The notes: generated by a model from the sequence alone, not told the origin. 64,000 nt of DNA from Flavobacterium sp. ASV13 (GCF_000745775.1 NZ_JQJY01000003.1:496001-560000); one strand, 5' to 3'. Positions 1-10,111 are shown, counted from the first letter of the stretch. Numbers and translations: made by a program.

Positions 1-2371
1 TCACATACAATTTCAATATATCATCTGGCTGTGCACGATATTCCGGCGAAGCCTGAACGATAACTTTATAGTTGATTCCGAATTTGATAAAACTGATTTC
101 GTAGTTACTCCCCACAAGAGTTGACAAAGTATTCATGGCATTCTCGATAGAAACTCCTTTTTGTTGTGCCAAATCATTGTCGACTTTCATCATATACTGA
201 GGGAAGCTTGAACTATAAAAACTGAATACATTTGATAATTCTGGTTGTTTGTTCAATTCGGCAACAAAATCATTGTTTACCTTCTCCATTCTCTTATAAT
301 CCCCAGAACCTGTTTTATCCAACAAACGAAGCTCAAATCCACCTGCAGCACCATATCCAGGTACAGCTGGCGGTTGGAAGAATTCGATATTTGCACCTGC
401 AATATCTTTACATTTTTCTTCCATTTGATGCATGATCTCAACAACAGATTCTTTACGGTCGCTCCAATCTTTAAGGTTAACCAAACAAGTTCCTGAGTTA
501 GCACCCGTACCTTCAGATAAAATTTCATAACCCGCTAATGAAGAAACTGATTTTACTCCGTCTATTTCCTCAGCAATTTTTTGAACTCTTTCTGCAATAT
601 TATTTGTTCTTTCTAATGATGAACCCGGAGGTGTCTGAATAACAGCATAAAACATTCCCTGATCCTCATTCGGAATAAATCCAGAAGGAACAGTGCTACT
701 AATCCCCCATGTTCCGATACAGAAGCCAATTAAAGCTACAAAAGTAACAACACGTCTGTCAACAATTTTTGCCAACACATTTTGATATCTGCCTTGTGCT
801 AAATTGAATTTTTCATTGAAAGCATCAATAAATCGGTTTGCAGGAGTTTTCTTTTTAGGTTGTCCATGATTGTTTTTCAACATCATTGCACAAAGCGCTG
901 GTGTCAAGGTCAATGCCACAATACCTGACAGTATAATCGCAGTTGCCATTGTTACTGAGAACTGTCGGTAAAATACTCCAACCGGACCAGACATAAAAGC
1001 AACAGGAATAAATACGGCTGCCATAAGGAATGTAATTGCCACAATTGCTCCAGCAATTTCATGCATTGCTTTTTTCGTTGCCTTAAATGGTGACAGATGC
1101 TCTTCTTCCATCTTGGCGTGAACGGCCTCGATAACCACAATCGCATCATCGACCACGACCCCAATTGCCAATACCAAAGCAAATAATGTAATTAAGTTCA
1201 ACGAAATATCGAAGAAAGTCATGAACACAAAAGTTCCAACCAATGATACCGGAACTGCAATTGCCGGAATAACTGTAGATCGCCAGTCACCCAAGAAAAG
1301 GAATACTACTAAACCTACCAGAATAAACGCTTCAACAAGCGTGTGAATTACTTTTTCGATAGAAGCATCAAGAAACTTAGAAACGTCATAAGAAATCTCA
1401 TAATCCATTCCTTTAGGGAATTTTTGTTTGATTTTTTCCAATTTCGCTTTTACCTCTTCAATAACCTGATTCGCGTTACTTCCAAAAGATTGTTTCAATA
1501 CAATTGCCGCTGAAGGTCTTCCATTCAAATTCGAATAGATATCATACATCGAGCTTCCGAATTCGACTTTCGCAATATCTTTCAAACGCAAAAGCTCTCC
1601 GTTTGGATTTGCTTTTACTACAATATTCTCGTATTGTTCTTTTGTTGTAAAACGTCCTGAATACTTCAATACATATTCAAATGCTTGAGAACGTTTACCA
1701 GAACTTTCTCCTGTTTTACCTGGAGAAGCCTCTAAACTCTGACTTGATAATGCTTCCATTACCTCATCGGCAGAGATTTTATAAGCAAGCATACGATCTG
1801 GTTTCAACCAAATACGCATTGCATATTCACGTGTTCCTAAGATATCTCCAGAACCAATACCGTTTACCCTTTTTAATTCTGAAAGTACATTGATATCAGC
1901 GTAGTTGTACAAGAATTTCATGTCGGTATTTTTGTCTGTACTATAAAGGTTCACGTACATCAACATACTTGGTACCTCTCTTGTAATTTTGATACCTTCT
2001 CTAATTACTAATGGAGGAAGCTTATTTGTTACCGAAGCCACACGGTTTTGAACGTTAATCGCGGCCTGATTAGGATCTGTACCTAAATTAAAAACTACTT
2101 TTATCGTAGCTTCACCATCGTTACCGGCATCAGAAGCCATATATTTCATTCCCGGAACTCCATTTAAGGCTCTTTCCAACGGAATAACAACTGCCTTAAT
2201 CATCAATTCACCGTTCGATCCTGGATAATCTGCGGTAATATTTACCATTGGAGGTGAAATCGTAGGGAACTGTGTAATTGGCAAATTCAATACCGACAAT
2301 ACTCCCAAAAAGACAATTATCAGCGATATAACTATCGACAGAACCGGTCTTTGTATAAATTTATTAAACAT
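1..2371 (-). CDS. RND-family efflux permease (HAE1/AcrB type), 3' part missing
   Basis: Inner-membrane proton-driven drug exporter of the AcrB/MexB type, working with the periplasmic adaptor encoded just upstream and a TolC-like channel not present here. The reading frame starts at the ATG at 2371 and stays open to the left edge, giving about 790 of the roughly 1,050 residues usual for the family. The N-terminus has the typical first membrane helix followed by the porter domain. The TM4 proton-relay motif VVVDDAIVV places two Asp at residues 408-409, matching D407/D408 of AcrB. The second large periplasmic domain begins before the cut. Gene order adaptor-permease on the minus strand with a 106-base gap suggests one transcript. 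Substrate cannot be told from sequence. Confidence 0.95.
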   Translation of the reverse strand, partial: MFNKFIQRPVLSIVISLIIVFLGVLSVLNLPITQFPTISPPMVNITADYPGSNGELMIKAVVIPLERALNGVPGMKYMASDAGNDGEATIKVVFNLGTDPNQAAINVQNRVASVTNKLPPLVIREGIKITREVPSMLMYVNLYSTDKNTDMKFLYNYADINVLSELKRVNGIGSGDILGTREYAMRIWLKPDRMLAYKISADEVMEALSSQSLEASPGKTGESSGKRSQAFEYVLKYSGRFTTKEQYENIVVKANPNGELLRLKDIAKVEFGSSMYDIYSNLNGRPSAAIVLKQSFGSNANQVIEEVKAKLEKIKQKFPKGMDYEISYDVSKFLDASIEKVIHTLVEAFILVGLVVFLFLGDWRSTVIPAIAVPVSLVGTFVFMTFFDISLNLITLFALVLAIGVVVDDAIVVIEAVHAKMEEEHLSPFKATKKAMHEIAGAIVAITFLMAAVFIPVAFMSGPVGVFYRQFSVTMATAIILSGIVALTLTPALCAMMLKNNHGQPKKKTPANRFIDAFNEKFNLAQGRYQNVLAKIVDRRVVTFVALIGFCIGTWGISSTVPSGFIPNEDQGMFYAVIQTPPGSSLERTNNIAERVQKIAEEIDGVKSVSSLAGYEILSEGTGANSGTCLVNLKDWSDRKESVVEIMHQMEEKCKDIAGANIEFFQPPAVPGYGAAGGFELRLLDKTGSGDYKRMEKVNNDFVAELNKQPELSNVFSFYSSSFPQYMMKVDNDLAQQKGVSIENAMNTLSTLVGSNYEISFIKFGINYKVIVQASPEYRAQPDDILKLYV

Positions 2372-2418
2372 TTTATATTTTTTTAATGATTAAACCAAAT
2401 GAAAGTTTAAAATTGTTT

Positions 2419-2466
2419 AAGGTTTCAGGTTCCAAGTTTCACGAAAACCTGAAACTTGAAACTTTT
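2419..2466. repeat. GTTTCAG-heptamer hairpin between RND adaptor and permease
   Basis: One arm reads aggtttcaggttccaagttt and the other is close to its reverse complement (acctgaaacttgaaactt), separated by a few bases. The same heptamer-based palindrome recurs at 8294, 25240, 25797, 26451, 26955 and 28081. It lies between two genes of one operon, so it is more likely an mRNA hairpin or processing site than a full stop. Confidence 0.75.
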
Positions 2467-2477
2467 AAACAAAATCC

Positions 2478-3560
2478 TTATTCTGCTTTTACACGCAAAT
2501 GTTTCATTACCTCTTGAGGAGCTTGGTATTCATATTTAATTTTGTCGTTTTCTTTTACTTTCTGAACACCTTCAAGCAAGATTTTGTCATTTTCAGAAAG
2601 ACCGCTTTTTATTACGTACAAATCAGGGATTTCACCTGTAATAGTAATTTCTCTTGAAGTAACTTTATTGTTCTTGTCAACAATAAAAACATACTTTTTA
2701 TCCTGAATTTCGTAAGTCGCTTTTTGCGGAATTACAATAGCGTTTTTAAGAGGCAAATACATTTGTACTTGTCCAGTTTCGCCATTTCTAAGTAATTTTT
2801 CGGTATTAGGGAATCTTGCTCTAAAAGCGATATTTCCAGTTTCATTATTAAATTCACTTTCAATTACTTCTACGTTTCCTTTATGTTTGAACGTTTCGCC
2901 GTTCGCCAAAACCAAATTTACTTTGGTCTCAGCACGATCTTGAACATCTGTCTGATATTGAAGATACTCTGGCTCAGTAACATTGAAATAAGCAAACATT
3001 TGACTGTTGTCTGAAAGGCTTGTCAATAATTCGCCTTCATCGATAAGACTTCCAAGTTTTAATGGAATACGGTCAATTGTTCCGTCAAACGGAGCTCTGA
3101 TTTCTGTGAATGATAAATGAAGTTTTGCCAATGAAACCTCAGCTTTTGCTGATTGCAATTTAGCCTGAGCAACGCTCAATTCGTTTTTAGAAACGATGTT
3201 TTTATCTGCTAAAAGTTTAGCATTCTGCAATTCGATTTCAGTTGATTTTTGTTCCGCTTGTGCTTTTAATAATTCTGCCTGATACATATTTGGCATAATT
3301 CTGAACAACAATTGACCAGCTTTTACAAACTGTCCTTCATCAACATAAATGTTTTGCAAAAACCCTTTTTCCTGGGCGCGGATTTCGATATTTCGGACAG
3401 ATTTAATCTGCGAAACATATTCTTTTGTAAATGAAGTATCGATTTTTACCGGATTTGTTACCGTAAATACTTCAACTTCTTCTTTTTCTTCTTTTTTAGT
3501 TGTACAACTAGTTAGGCACACAAAGGCAATTAAGCCTGTGAACAAAATAATTCTTTTCAT
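2478..3560 (-). CDS. RND efflux periplasmic adaptor (membrane fusion protein), lipoprotein
   Basis: Adaptor that bridges the RND pump and an outer-membrane channel. The 360-residue protein begins with a lipoprotein signal ending in LTSC, so Cys19 is the probable lipidation site. The order then follows the MFP family: beta-barrel strand, lipoyl/biotinyl half (near residues 60-85, containing VDEGQFVKAGQLLFRI), a coiled-coil hairpin rich in Ala, Lys and Glu (about 90-145), the second lipoyl half (FTEIRAPFDGTIDRIPLKLG) and C-terminal barrel and membrane-proximal domains. Length is normal. It is transcribed ahead of the RND permease. No dedicated TolC gene accompanies the pair, so the outer channel must come from elsewhere or lie beyond the left edge. 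Confidence 0.95.
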   Translation of the reverse strand: MKRIILFTGLIAFVCLTSCTTKKEEKEEVEVFTVTNPVKIDTSFTKEYVSQIKSVRNIEIRAQEKGFLQNIYVDEGQFVKAGQLLFRIMPNMYQAELLKAQAEQKSTEIELQNAKLLADKNIVSKNELSVAQAKLQSAKAEVSLAKLHLSFTEIRAPFDGTIDRIPLKLGSLIDEGELLTSLSDNSQMFAYFNVTEPEYLQYQTDVQDRAETKVNLVLANGETFKHKGNVEVIESEFNNETGNIAFRARFPNTEKLLRNGETGQVQMYLPLKNAIVIPQKATYEIQDKKYVFIVDKNNKVTSREITITGEIPDLYVIKSGLSENDKILLEGVQKVKENDKIKYEYQAPQEVMKHLRVKAE

Positions 3561-3671
3561 GATTTAGTTTGGAAATTAAGCGATTGAATGCTTGGAATAC
3601 AGTGATTCCCTTAGATGGAAAAATGCATCAGACACCAGTAAGTTATAACCTCACTTTCATTTAAGAAGAAG

Positions 3672-3729
3672 TAGAAAAATATACATCAACAAGATAGCGG
3701 GATTACACAACAGGTAACCGATGTATATT
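3672..3729 (-). terminator. Possible terminator of the 127-residue exported protein gene
   Basis: On the minus strand aatatacatc (3728-3719) is complementary to gatgtatatt, which runs into a short T run. The loop is about 40 bases, which is long for an intrinsic terminator, so this is a tentative call. Confidence 0.35.
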
Positions 3730-3735
3730 GGTAAA

Positions 3736-4119
3736 TCAAATTCTTAATACGCGTTGCGTAATGTAAATAGGATTTGAGTGCGCAAGAAAAGGCGCGTAGA
3801 TTTTAAAACGATTAGATTCATTTGTAGCAGATTGCTCCGAAAAAGTCAAATACCAGTTATCAAGTAAACTGTAATTAACTGCAACAAATTTCGTTGTAAG
3901 TCCATCATTAGCATCATCATTTCCAAGCAAATCTTCTTCAACATCCACATCTGCATCTTCAATAAGTGAAGTGCCACGTTCTTGGTTTGTGAATTTTACA
4001 CGGTGCTTTTTTTCAAGCAAATGATGCTGAGAAGCTCCAATAGTATTAGCATTAAGATATTGGCCTCCGCCTGACAGAAGCAAATTCATGAATACTAAAA
4101 ATACTATTAACTTTCTCAT
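3736..4119 (-). CDS. Small exported hypothetical protein
   Basis: A 127-residue protein that I do not recognise. Residues 1-24 form a basic then hydrophobic signal-peptide-like segment ending near YLNANT. The middle is strongly acidic (EDADVDVEEDLLGNDD, about 56-72) and the C-terminus has aromatic and hydrophobic stretches. It stands upstream of the RND adaptor on the same strand with a 175-base gap that contains a possible terminator, so co-transcription is uncertain. On the minus strand a box TACTTTCG lies only about ten bases before the ATG, which would give a nearly leaderless mRNA if it is the -7 element. Function unknown. Confidence 0.6.
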   Translation of the reverse strand: MRKLIVFLVFMNLLLSGGGQYLNANTIGASQHHLLEKKHRVKFTNQERGTSLIEDADVDVEEDLLGNDDANDGLTTKFVAVNYSLLDNWYLTFSEQSATNESNRFKIYAPFLAHSNPIYITQRVLRI

Positions 4120-4376
4120 TTCGGTGCGAAAGTACTAAAAGATTACAATAAAAAAAATAAAATAAGAAAGTCTTAACATGTCGATAATAAGCGAAAACGT
4201 TTTCTTTTTTTTCGCTATTTATTCCACAATTATACAAATGATTTTATATCAAAAATGCAGTCGAGCAAAATTTGCAACTGAAGTTTTGTTGAAAAAAACA
4301 AAATCAACTTTCAAAAAAATAATAAACATAAAAAATTGGCACTCTTTATTTTATTCCTCAATTTGATCTTAAATTT

Positions 4377-4781
4377 TTACAATAAAATTTCCATAATGGT
4401 AAATTCCTGGCCTTCTTTAGAGAAAGTTTTTTGTGTATCAATCATTCCGAATTTTTCGTAAAATGACTTTTTATTGGCGCGCGCATTGCACCAAATTTTA
4501 GTGATATCTCTTTGTTTAGCCAACGCAAATACATGCTGCAGCAGTTTTGAAGCGATTCCTTTTCCTTGATATTTTTCCAGAGTTGCCAATTTTCTGAACT
4601 GCATTTCATTTTCAGAAAAAAAACAGGAAACAATTGAAACTAGTTCTTCATTTTCAAAAGCACCAAAATGCAATCCTAGATTATCTTCTTTTAATTGAAC
4701 ATATTCAAAAGGCTGATCGGGCCACATTACTTCATGTCGGATTTTCCAAGTTTGCGAAGGCTCAATTGCTGTAATTTTCAT
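4377..4781 (-). CDS. GNAT-family N-acetyltransferase
   Basis: Acetyl-CoA-dependent N-acetyltransferase fold of about 134 residues. The acetyl-CoA binding motif A is visible as LEKYQGKGIASKLLQHVF (R/Q-x-x-G-x-G/A type), followed by the late-strand ARANKKSFYEKFGM segment typical of the family C-terminus. I chose the ATG at 4781 (MKITAIEPSQTW) rather than the longer open frame to 4874, because family members begin with this strand and the upstream extension is a hydrophobic, low-quality sequence. Substrate is unknown. It is a single gene facing the minus strand. Confidence 0.85.
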   Translation of the reverse strand: MKITAIEPSQTWKIRHEVMWPDQPFEYVQLKEDNLGLHFGAFENEELVSIVSCFFSENEMQFRKLATLEKYQGKGIASKLLQHVFALAKQRDITKIWCNARANKKSFYEKFGMIDTQKTFSKEGQEFTIMEILL

Positions 4782-4962
4782 TTCAAATAAGGTATTTAGT
4801 CTTAAGCCAAATTTACGCCATTTAAAAATGAAAAACATTTCGAAACCAAAAAACAACATCCTTCTCATTATCAAAAAGATAACTAAAAATAAACCAGAAA
4901 AATCATTCTATTTTAATTATTAATAATTAATTTTATAGTATCAAAATAAATAAAAACCAGTT

Positions 4963-5526
4963 ATGAAAAAGTTCTTTCTCGCTACATTATTATGTATTTG
5001 TGTCAATGGATTTGCGCAGCTAATACAAGTTGGACCTCAATTTTCTACTAATATAACTTCCGTAATTACTGATGATTTCAGTTCTAAAAGTTCAGGAACC
5101 GAGTATGGTTTTGCTGGATTTGTTCGAGTAAATCTGGCGCTTTTTTATGGCCAGGGTGAATTTGGATATGCTAAATCAAAATTTAGCGTTTCGCAAACCG
5201 GAATTGGGGAAACAGAATATGAGTTAGGCGGTACTGACGCAACTTTGATTGCTGGTTTAAAAGTTCTCCCTTTAGGAAAATTAGGAAACGTCAGAATATT
5301 TCTTGGATACAACTGGAAAAACTACTCTGATATTAATGCAAGCAATAATCTCAATTTTATTGCTTTTGAACGAAACAATAGCAGTTTTCTTGGCGGTGCC
5401 GGAGTAGATTTATGGCGATTTACAGTCGATTACAGATATCTAGCAGGCGTAACCGATCTTGATCCATCTGGAAGAAGCATTAAAACAGGTATTTCTAATT
5501 TTTCAGTAGGTTTTAAATTTTTGTAA
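4963..5526 (+). CDS. Outer-membrane beta-barrel protein
   Basis: A 187-residue protein with a clear signal peptide (MKKFFLATLLCICVNGFAQ, cleavage near residue 19) followed by alternating polar and hydrophobic strands with aromatic girdle residues, ending in a terminal strand whose last residue pattern (NFSVGFKFL) is typical of small barrels of the porin/OmpA-like group. Length suits an eight-stranded barrel. It is monocistronic, ending at the hairpin at 5543. The specific role is unknown; these proteins are commonly annotated only as outer-membrane beta-barrel proteins in Bacteroidota. Confidence 0.8.
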   Translation: MKKFFLATLLCICVNGFAQLIQVGPQFSTNITSVITDDFSSKSSGTEYGFAGFVRVNLALFYGQGEFGYAKSKFSVSQTGIGETEYELGGTDATLIAGLKVLPLGKLGNVRIFLGYNWKNYSDINASNNLNFIAFERNNSSFLGGAGVDLWRFTVDYRYLAGVTDLDPSGRSIKTGISNFSVGFKFL

Positions 5527-5542
5527 TCGATACACAAACATA

Positions 5543-5572
5543 AAAAGGGGAATCATTTGATTCCCCTTTTAT
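5543..5572. terminator. Bidirectional terminator between convergent genes
   Basis: The stem aaaaggggaatca / tgattcccctttt has 13 pairs and a very small loop. A-runs and T-runs lie on both sides, so it can serve the barrel gene on the plus strand and the convergent gene on the minus strand. Confidence 0.85.
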
Positions 5573-6183
5573 TATTTTATTCTTACAAAATAAGCTTCTT
5601 CATTATTGCTGGTTATATTTTCGATGCCTTTTTCAGTTTGTTTGGCAATATTTATAACGTGAAGCACATTTGCTTCTTCATCCAATAAGCAACTCCAAAT
5701 TGTCCCATCAGAAAGAATTATATCTGAAAAAACACCGTCGGTCACATCTTTATTATAATATTTCAAATCCTCTGATTTTACCATTTTTTTTATCAGTGTT
5801 TTTTTATCTGTTTCAAAAAATAAAATCTTATCCTGATTTATTTCAATAATTTCTTCAATCTCATTCTGACTTGTAATTGTGGTTTGTGCCCAAGTAGGTT
5901 TATCTCCCGTCAATTTCCATTTTCCAACAACACGACTTAGAACATCATTTCTAAGAATAGTTTTTAAAGCATCTACCTGCTTTGTCGATTCTTTTCCTAA
6001 TTCGTTTTCTGGTTTAAGTTTTGAAGCAATAGAAAATAAGTCTAATGCTTTTCTAAAATCTGCTTTTTTATAATACGAAACAGCTAATTCGTATCTGCTC
6101 TTTTGAAATGCGGTTTTCGAATCGTTTTGCGCAAAACTTTTAAAAGAAAGCAATAAACCTAAAAGAATGTGGTACTTTTTCAT
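5572..6183 (-). CDS. Exported protein with TPR-like N-terminal segment, function unknown
   Basis: 203 residues starting with a signal peptide (MKKYHILLGLLLSFKSFAQ). Residues about 28-62 (YELAVSYYKKADFRKALDLFSIASKLKPEN) look like one tetratricopeptide unit. The rest (VVGKWKLTGDKPTWAQ onward) resembles a lipocalin-like sheet that begins with a GxW strand, as in many Bacteroidota exported proteins. The stop codon abuts the bidirectional terminator. It is a single gene. A role in the envelope is inferred only from the signal peptide. Confidence 0.7.
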   Translation of the reverse strand: MKKYHILLGLLLSFKSFAQNDSKTAFQKSRYELAVSYYKKADFRKALDLFSIASKLKPENELGKESTKQVDALKTILRNDVLSRVVGKWKLTGDKPTWAQTTITSQNEIEEIIEINQDKILFFETDKKTLIKKMVKSEDLKYYNKDVTDGVFSDIILSDGTIWSCLLDEEANVLHVINIAKQTEKGIENITSNNEEAYFVRIK

Positions 6184-6270
6184 TAATAATTCAATGTTTA
6201 TATTTTTGCAAACGTAACTTTTTCTGTGAACAATTTAATACGGTTTTCCACATTTGTATTATTTTACTTA

Positions 6271-6310
6271 AAAAATAAAAAAAACCGTCATTTTCATTAA
6301 AAAAGACGGC
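6271..6310 (-). terminator. Terminator after M1 peptidase gene
   Basis: On the minus strand gccgtctttttt... pairs through gacgg/ccgtc and is followed by a long T run (A run 6271-6284 on the plus strand). Confidence 0.65.
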
Positions 6311-6334
6311 TTCTTGATTTATTATTATTAAGAA

Positions 6335-8206
6335 TTATTTGCTAACCCACATATTATTCGCAGGAGTAGCATCCATAAAAATACCGCCATCAATCGTAAT
6401 TAGCTTAATTTCCTTCTTGCTTTTCAAATTAATTGTTGCCAATTTTTGGTTTGTTTCCCAAATTGCTGGTGTTTGATGTACTATTTCAGTTGAATTATCC
6501 GCATAAACAACTTTTATATCAAAAGGAATTGCGAAACCTCCTGTATTTTCAATTGCAATTTTATTCTTTTCTACATTCTTAACTGTAAGATCAATGTAAT
6601 TATTCGTGAAAAACCAGTTATTAAAGAACCAATTTAAGTTTTTACCAGATCCCGTATTCATCGAATTAAAATAATCCCACGGAATTGGATGCTTCCCGTT
6701 CCATGTTTCCATATAATGATGCAATGCTTTTTTGAATAAATCATCTCCAAGCAAATCTTTTAATGCGATATAAGAAAGAGAAGCTTTTCCATAAGAATTG
6801 TTTCCATAACCAGCATCTGAAACCTGAGACGACATTGAAATAATAGGCTGATCTTCTTCTGTTGACGCATCATTAATATAGTTTTTTACTCTAAATTCTT
6901 TATAGAATTTATCAGCTGCTTCTTTACCGTGTTCCGCAATTCCAATCAAATATTCAAAAGTGGTTGCCCAGCCTTCATCCATAAAAGCATAACGCGTTTC
7001 GTTGATTCCCATATAAAAAGGAAAATAAGTATGTGCTACTTCATGATCTTGAACCAATTGTGCAAATTTAGGATCACCCATTTGTGAGTCGTTACACATC
7101 ATTGGATATTCCATATCAGCAAATCCTTGAAAAGCTGTCATTTTAGAAAACGGATATGGAACTCCCGGCCAATTGTTCGAAAAGAAATCTAAAGCATATT
7201 GATTATTTTTTACCGAAGCCACAAAATCAGTTCCTTTTACATCATATGCAGCCTGAACACTTGCGCGTCTGTTTGTTTTTTTATCTACCACAACACTACT
7301 TGCGTCCCATAAATAATGATCGCTTAAACCAAAACAAACATCTGAAATATGTTTTGCCTCAAATTTCCATACATTCCAGTCATTTTGTTTTGTTACTAAT
7401 CCAGATTTCATTTCTTGCTCATTTGCAATGTGAAAAATTTCATCTGAAACATAAGATTTTTTCAAACGAGCAGCAAATTCGGGTTGCAAAACCTCATCAG
7501 GATTCAACAAATCTCCTGTTGCGTAAACCACATAATTTTTTGGTGCTTTTACTGAATAAGTATAATCATTAAAATCATTATAAAACTCCTGACGGTCTGT
7601 ATGAGGCAATCTGTCCCATTTGTTGTAATCATCAAAAACCGAAACACGCGGATAACTGTAAGCTACAAAAAATGTAGTTTCATCAATTTGTCCTTCTCTA
7701 CCGCTTTCTTTTGACAAAGGATAATTCCAGTCAATATTAATAGTTGCTGTAGAATGAGGCGGAATAGGTTTTTTCATTCGAATCATTCCAACAGTTCCCC
7801 ATTTTCTGCCGTCTTCTTTATAAACTTCACCAGCAATTTTTAATGACGTAATTGTTAATCCGTCGCTTAAAAAATCTTGGCTAACGACACCGCTTCTTGG
7901 CGAAGATGGTTTATGAAGATTATTCACAAATCGAATTGGCAAGTTTTTTAATGTATCATTGCTGTTGTTTGTGTATTCAATCGTTTCTGTTCCGCTTACA
8001 ATTTTTGTTTTGGCGTCAACAGTAATTTCCATGGTATATTTTCCATGATTCTGCCAATAATTTTTTCCAGGTTTTCCGTCCATTGAACGTGTACCTTTTG
8101 CGTAAGCTTCTTTTATATTTCTAGGCATGTAAAGTTCTTGCGCAAAGCCGTTTTGCACAAAAAATGCCAAAGCAATCAATAATAATTGCAATGATTTTTT
8201 TCTCAT
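6335..8206 (-). CDS. M1-family metallopeptidase (aminopeptidase-like)
   Basis: A 623-residue exported gluzincin. The signal peptide ends near VQNGFAQ. The N-terminal beta-sheet domain is followed by the catalytic domain with a GxMEN-like motif (GFADMEYP, Met365-Glu366) and the zinc motif HEVAH (His388, Glu389, His392) with the third ligand Glu411 in DEGWA, exactly 18 residues after the motif. The length is shorter than full aminopeptidase N because the long C-terminal helical domain is absent, as in the group of M1 peptidases common in Bacteroidota. Acts in periplasm or outside the cell on peptide N-termini. Single gene with its own terminator. Confidence 0.93.
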   Translation of the reverse strand: MRKKSLQLLLIALAFFVQNGFAQELYMPRNIKEAYAKGTRSMDGKPGKNYWQNHGKYTMEITVDAKTKIVSGTETIEYTNNSNDTLKNLPIRFVNNLHKPSSPRSGVVSQDFLSDGLTITSLKIAGEVYKEDGRKWGTVGMIRMKKPIPPHSTATINIDWNYPLSKESGREGQIDETTFFVAYSYPRVSVFDDYNKWDRLPHTDRQEFYNDFNDYTYSVKAPKNYVVYATGDLLNPDEVLQPEFAARLKKSYVSDEIFHIANEQEMKSGLVTKQNDWNVWKFEAKHISDVCFGLSDHYLWDASSVVVDKKTNRRASVQAAYDVKGTDFVASVKNNQYALDFFSNNWPGVPYPFSKMTAFQGFADMEYPMMCNDSQMGDPKFAQLVQDHEVAHTYFPFYMGINETRYAFMDEGWATTFEYLIGIAEHGKEAADKFYKEFRVKNYINDASTEEDQPIISMSSQVSDAGYGNNSYGKASLSYIALKDLLGDDLFKKALHHYMETWNGKHPIPWDYFNSMNTGSGKNLNWFFNNWFFTNNYIDLTVKNVEKNKIAIENTGGFAIPFDIKVVYADNSTEIVHQTPAIWETNQKLATINLKSKKEIKLITIDGGIFMDATPANNMWVSK

Positions 8207-8293
8207 AAATGTTTTAAGATTTTGATGATTTTAATTCGCTATAATATTAGTGGATATTTTTAACTTATTGTTACAATCGAGTTATAAAATTTA

Positions 8294-8388
8294 AAGTTTC
8301 AAGTTTCAGGTTTCAGGTTTGGAATTCTGAGCGAAAGCGAAGAATTAAAACCTTTGTCCCTTTGCGCCTTTGTCTCTTTGTCCCTTTC
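8294..8388. repeat. GTTTCAG heptamers and 'ctttg' tandem units
   Basis: Tandem gtttcaa/gtttcag units (8294-8320) with no opposite arm, then cctttgtccctttgcgcctttgtctctttg (8350-8385), which is a further short tandem type related to the units at 37881 and 47289. Intergenic between the M1 peptidase and gapN-like genes. Confidence 0.6.
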
Positions 8389-8425
8389 AAAAAAAAACCG
8401 TCTTTTTCAAAAAAGAAAAAGACGG
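8389..8425 (-). terminator. Terminator after GapN-like gene
   Basis: Minus-strand stem of 11 pairs (ccgtctttttc / gaaaaagacgg) followed by a nine-base T run. Confidence 0.85.
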
Positions 8426-8454
8426 GACCTACAATTAATATATAACTCTGATGA

Positions 8455-10035
8455 CTACAAAATATAATCGGTATTAATGAAGTTTGATTCTTTGCTGTTC
8501 AGCAATTCCTGCAAAATTTCATTGTTGTAATCGATATCTTTTGAAGCTACAAACGTACGTATTGAAAAAGAACGCAAAGCATCTGGAATACTTAATGTTC
8601 CTACAGCAGAATCTTTTCGTCCTGTAAATGGGAACGCATCTGGTCCTCTTTGACATGAACTATTTAAGTTAACTCTGCAAACTAAATTTACCAAAGCATC
8701 AATAAGTGGTGCCAAAGTTTTAATATCTTTTCCGAACAAACTTACTTGCTGACCATAATTTGATTCGGCCATATCTTCTAGAGGTTCGCTGATATCTTTA
8801 AAAGAAATAATTGGAACTACTGGACCAAATTGTTCTTCATGATATACTCTCATTTCTTTATTTACCGGATATAAAACGGCTGGAAAAATAAAGTTTTCTG
8901 TATGTTTTCCTCCTTTTTCATTGATAATGCTTGCGCCTTTATGTTTTGCATCACCAATCAATCCCTGGATGTAAGCTGGTTTGTCTGTTTCTGGAAGTGG
9001 AGTTAATGAAGCTCCTTTATCCCAAGGATTTCCAAATCCTAAACTATCTACTTTTTCAGCGAAACGTTTGTTGAATTCTTCTCTTATTGATTCATGAACA
9101 TACAATACTTTTAAAGCTGTACAACGTTGACCGTTGAAAGATAAAGTTCCCGCGATACATTCCTGAATAGCCAAATCTAAATCGGCATCCGGAAGAATAA
9201 TCGCTGGATTTTTGGCTTCCAAACCTAAAATCAAACGAAGTCTGTTTTTATTTGGATGCTGATCTTGAAGCGCAATCGCCGATTTACTGTTTCCAATTAA
9301 TGCCAAAACATCAATTTTTCCCGATTTCATAATTGGCGAAGCTACTTCTCTTCCGCGTCCGTAAACGATATTGATAACACCTTTTGGAAAACTGCTTTTA
9401 AAAGCTTCTAATAAAGGCGAAATACATAAAACTCCATGTTTTGCCGGTTTGAAGATTACAGCATTACCCATAATCAACGCCGGAATCAATAATGAAAAAG
9501 TCTCGTTTAACGGATAGTTGTAAGGTCCAAGACACAAAACAACTCCAAGAGGTCCGCGGCGAATCATTGCATTTACACCTTGTACTTTTTCAAAATGAGA
9601 ACTGCGTCCGTTTAATTCTTTATAACTGGCAATGGTATCATAAATATATTCAACCGTTCTGTCGAATTCTTTTTGCGAATCGCCAAGGTTTTTTCCAATT
9701 TCCCACATTAAAAGTTTTACCACTTCTTCACGTGTTTCTTTCATCTGCTTGACAAAATTCTCCATACATTTAATACGGTCAGCTACTTTCATAGTTGGCC
9801 ATAGACCTTGTCCTTTATCGTAAGCAGCATTTGCAGCTTCTACTACTTCGGCAGCTTCTTTTTCAGCCATGAAAGGAATCGATCCTAATAATGTCGGAGT
9901 GTATTTTTCAGTTGATGAAATCGTCGAAAATACTGGTGTTGTTTGCCCTGTCCATTTTTTCAATTCTCCATTTACAAGATAGGCATCTTGATTTATCAGA
10001 TTTTTAATCTGATATTCTTCGGGTATTAAACTCAT
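8455..10035 (-). CDS. gapN: NADP-dependent glyceraldehyde-3-phosphate dehydrogenase-like aldehyde dehydrogenase
   Basis: Aldehyde dehydrogenase of 526 residues. The catalytic Cys305 sits in [10 protein letters not shown] and the general base Glu273 in LGLEAKNPA; the NAD(P)-fold lies around residues 170-260. The C-terminal [16 protein letters not shown] resembles the segment QRGTDNFPF of non-phosphorylating GapN (ALDH11), which oxidises glyceraldehyde 3-phosphate to 3-phosphoglycerate with NADPH formation. GapN-like proteins are the usual annotation for this gene in flavobacteria; a broader aldehyde dehydrogenase role cannot be excluded. It follows the rhodanese gene on the same strand, but a hairpin at 10076-10104 separates them. 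Cytoplasmic. Confidence 0.85.
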   Translation of the reverse strand: MSLIPEEYQIKNLINQDAYLVNGELKKWTGQTTPVFSTISSTEKYTPTLLGSIPFMAEKEAAEVVEAANAAYDKGQGLWPTMKVADRIKCMENFVKQMKETREEVVKLLMWEIGKNLGDSQKEFDRTVEYIYDTIASYKELNGRSSHFEKVQGVNAMIRRGPLGVVLCLGPYNYPLNETFSLLIPALIMGNAVIFKPAKHGVLCISPLLEAFKSSFPKGVINIVYGRGREVASPIMKSGKIDVLALIGNSKSAIALQDQHPNKNRLRLILGLEAKNPAIILPDADLDLAIQECIAGTLSFNGQRCTALKVLYVHESIREEFNKRFAEKVDSLGFGNPWDKGASLTPLPETDKPAYIQGLIGDAKHKGASIINEKGGKHTENFIFPAVLYPVNKEMRVYHEEQFGPVVPIISFKDISEPLEDMAESNYGQQVSLFGKDIKTLAPLIDALVNLVCRVNLNSSCQRGPDAFPFTGRKDSAVGTLSIPDALRSFSIRTFVASKDIDYNNEILQELLNSKESNFINTDYIL

Positions 10036-10075
10036 AATCTGGTAATTTATAGTTTGGTTATTAATAGCATTTTAA

Positions 10076-10104
10076 ACAAAAAAAGAGGCTTTTATGCGCC
10101 TCTT
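10076..10104 (-). terminator. Terminator after rhodanese gene
   Basis: Minus-strand stem aagaggc / gcctctt followed by a T run, located between the rhodanese stop and the gapN-like start. Confidence 0.75.
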
Positions 10105-10111
10105 CTTCCTT

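Noticed and set aside
4178..4366. Plus-strand 62-residue frame
   Set aside because: AT-rich low-complexity translation without motif and placed in the divergent/convergent spacer; no support as a gene.
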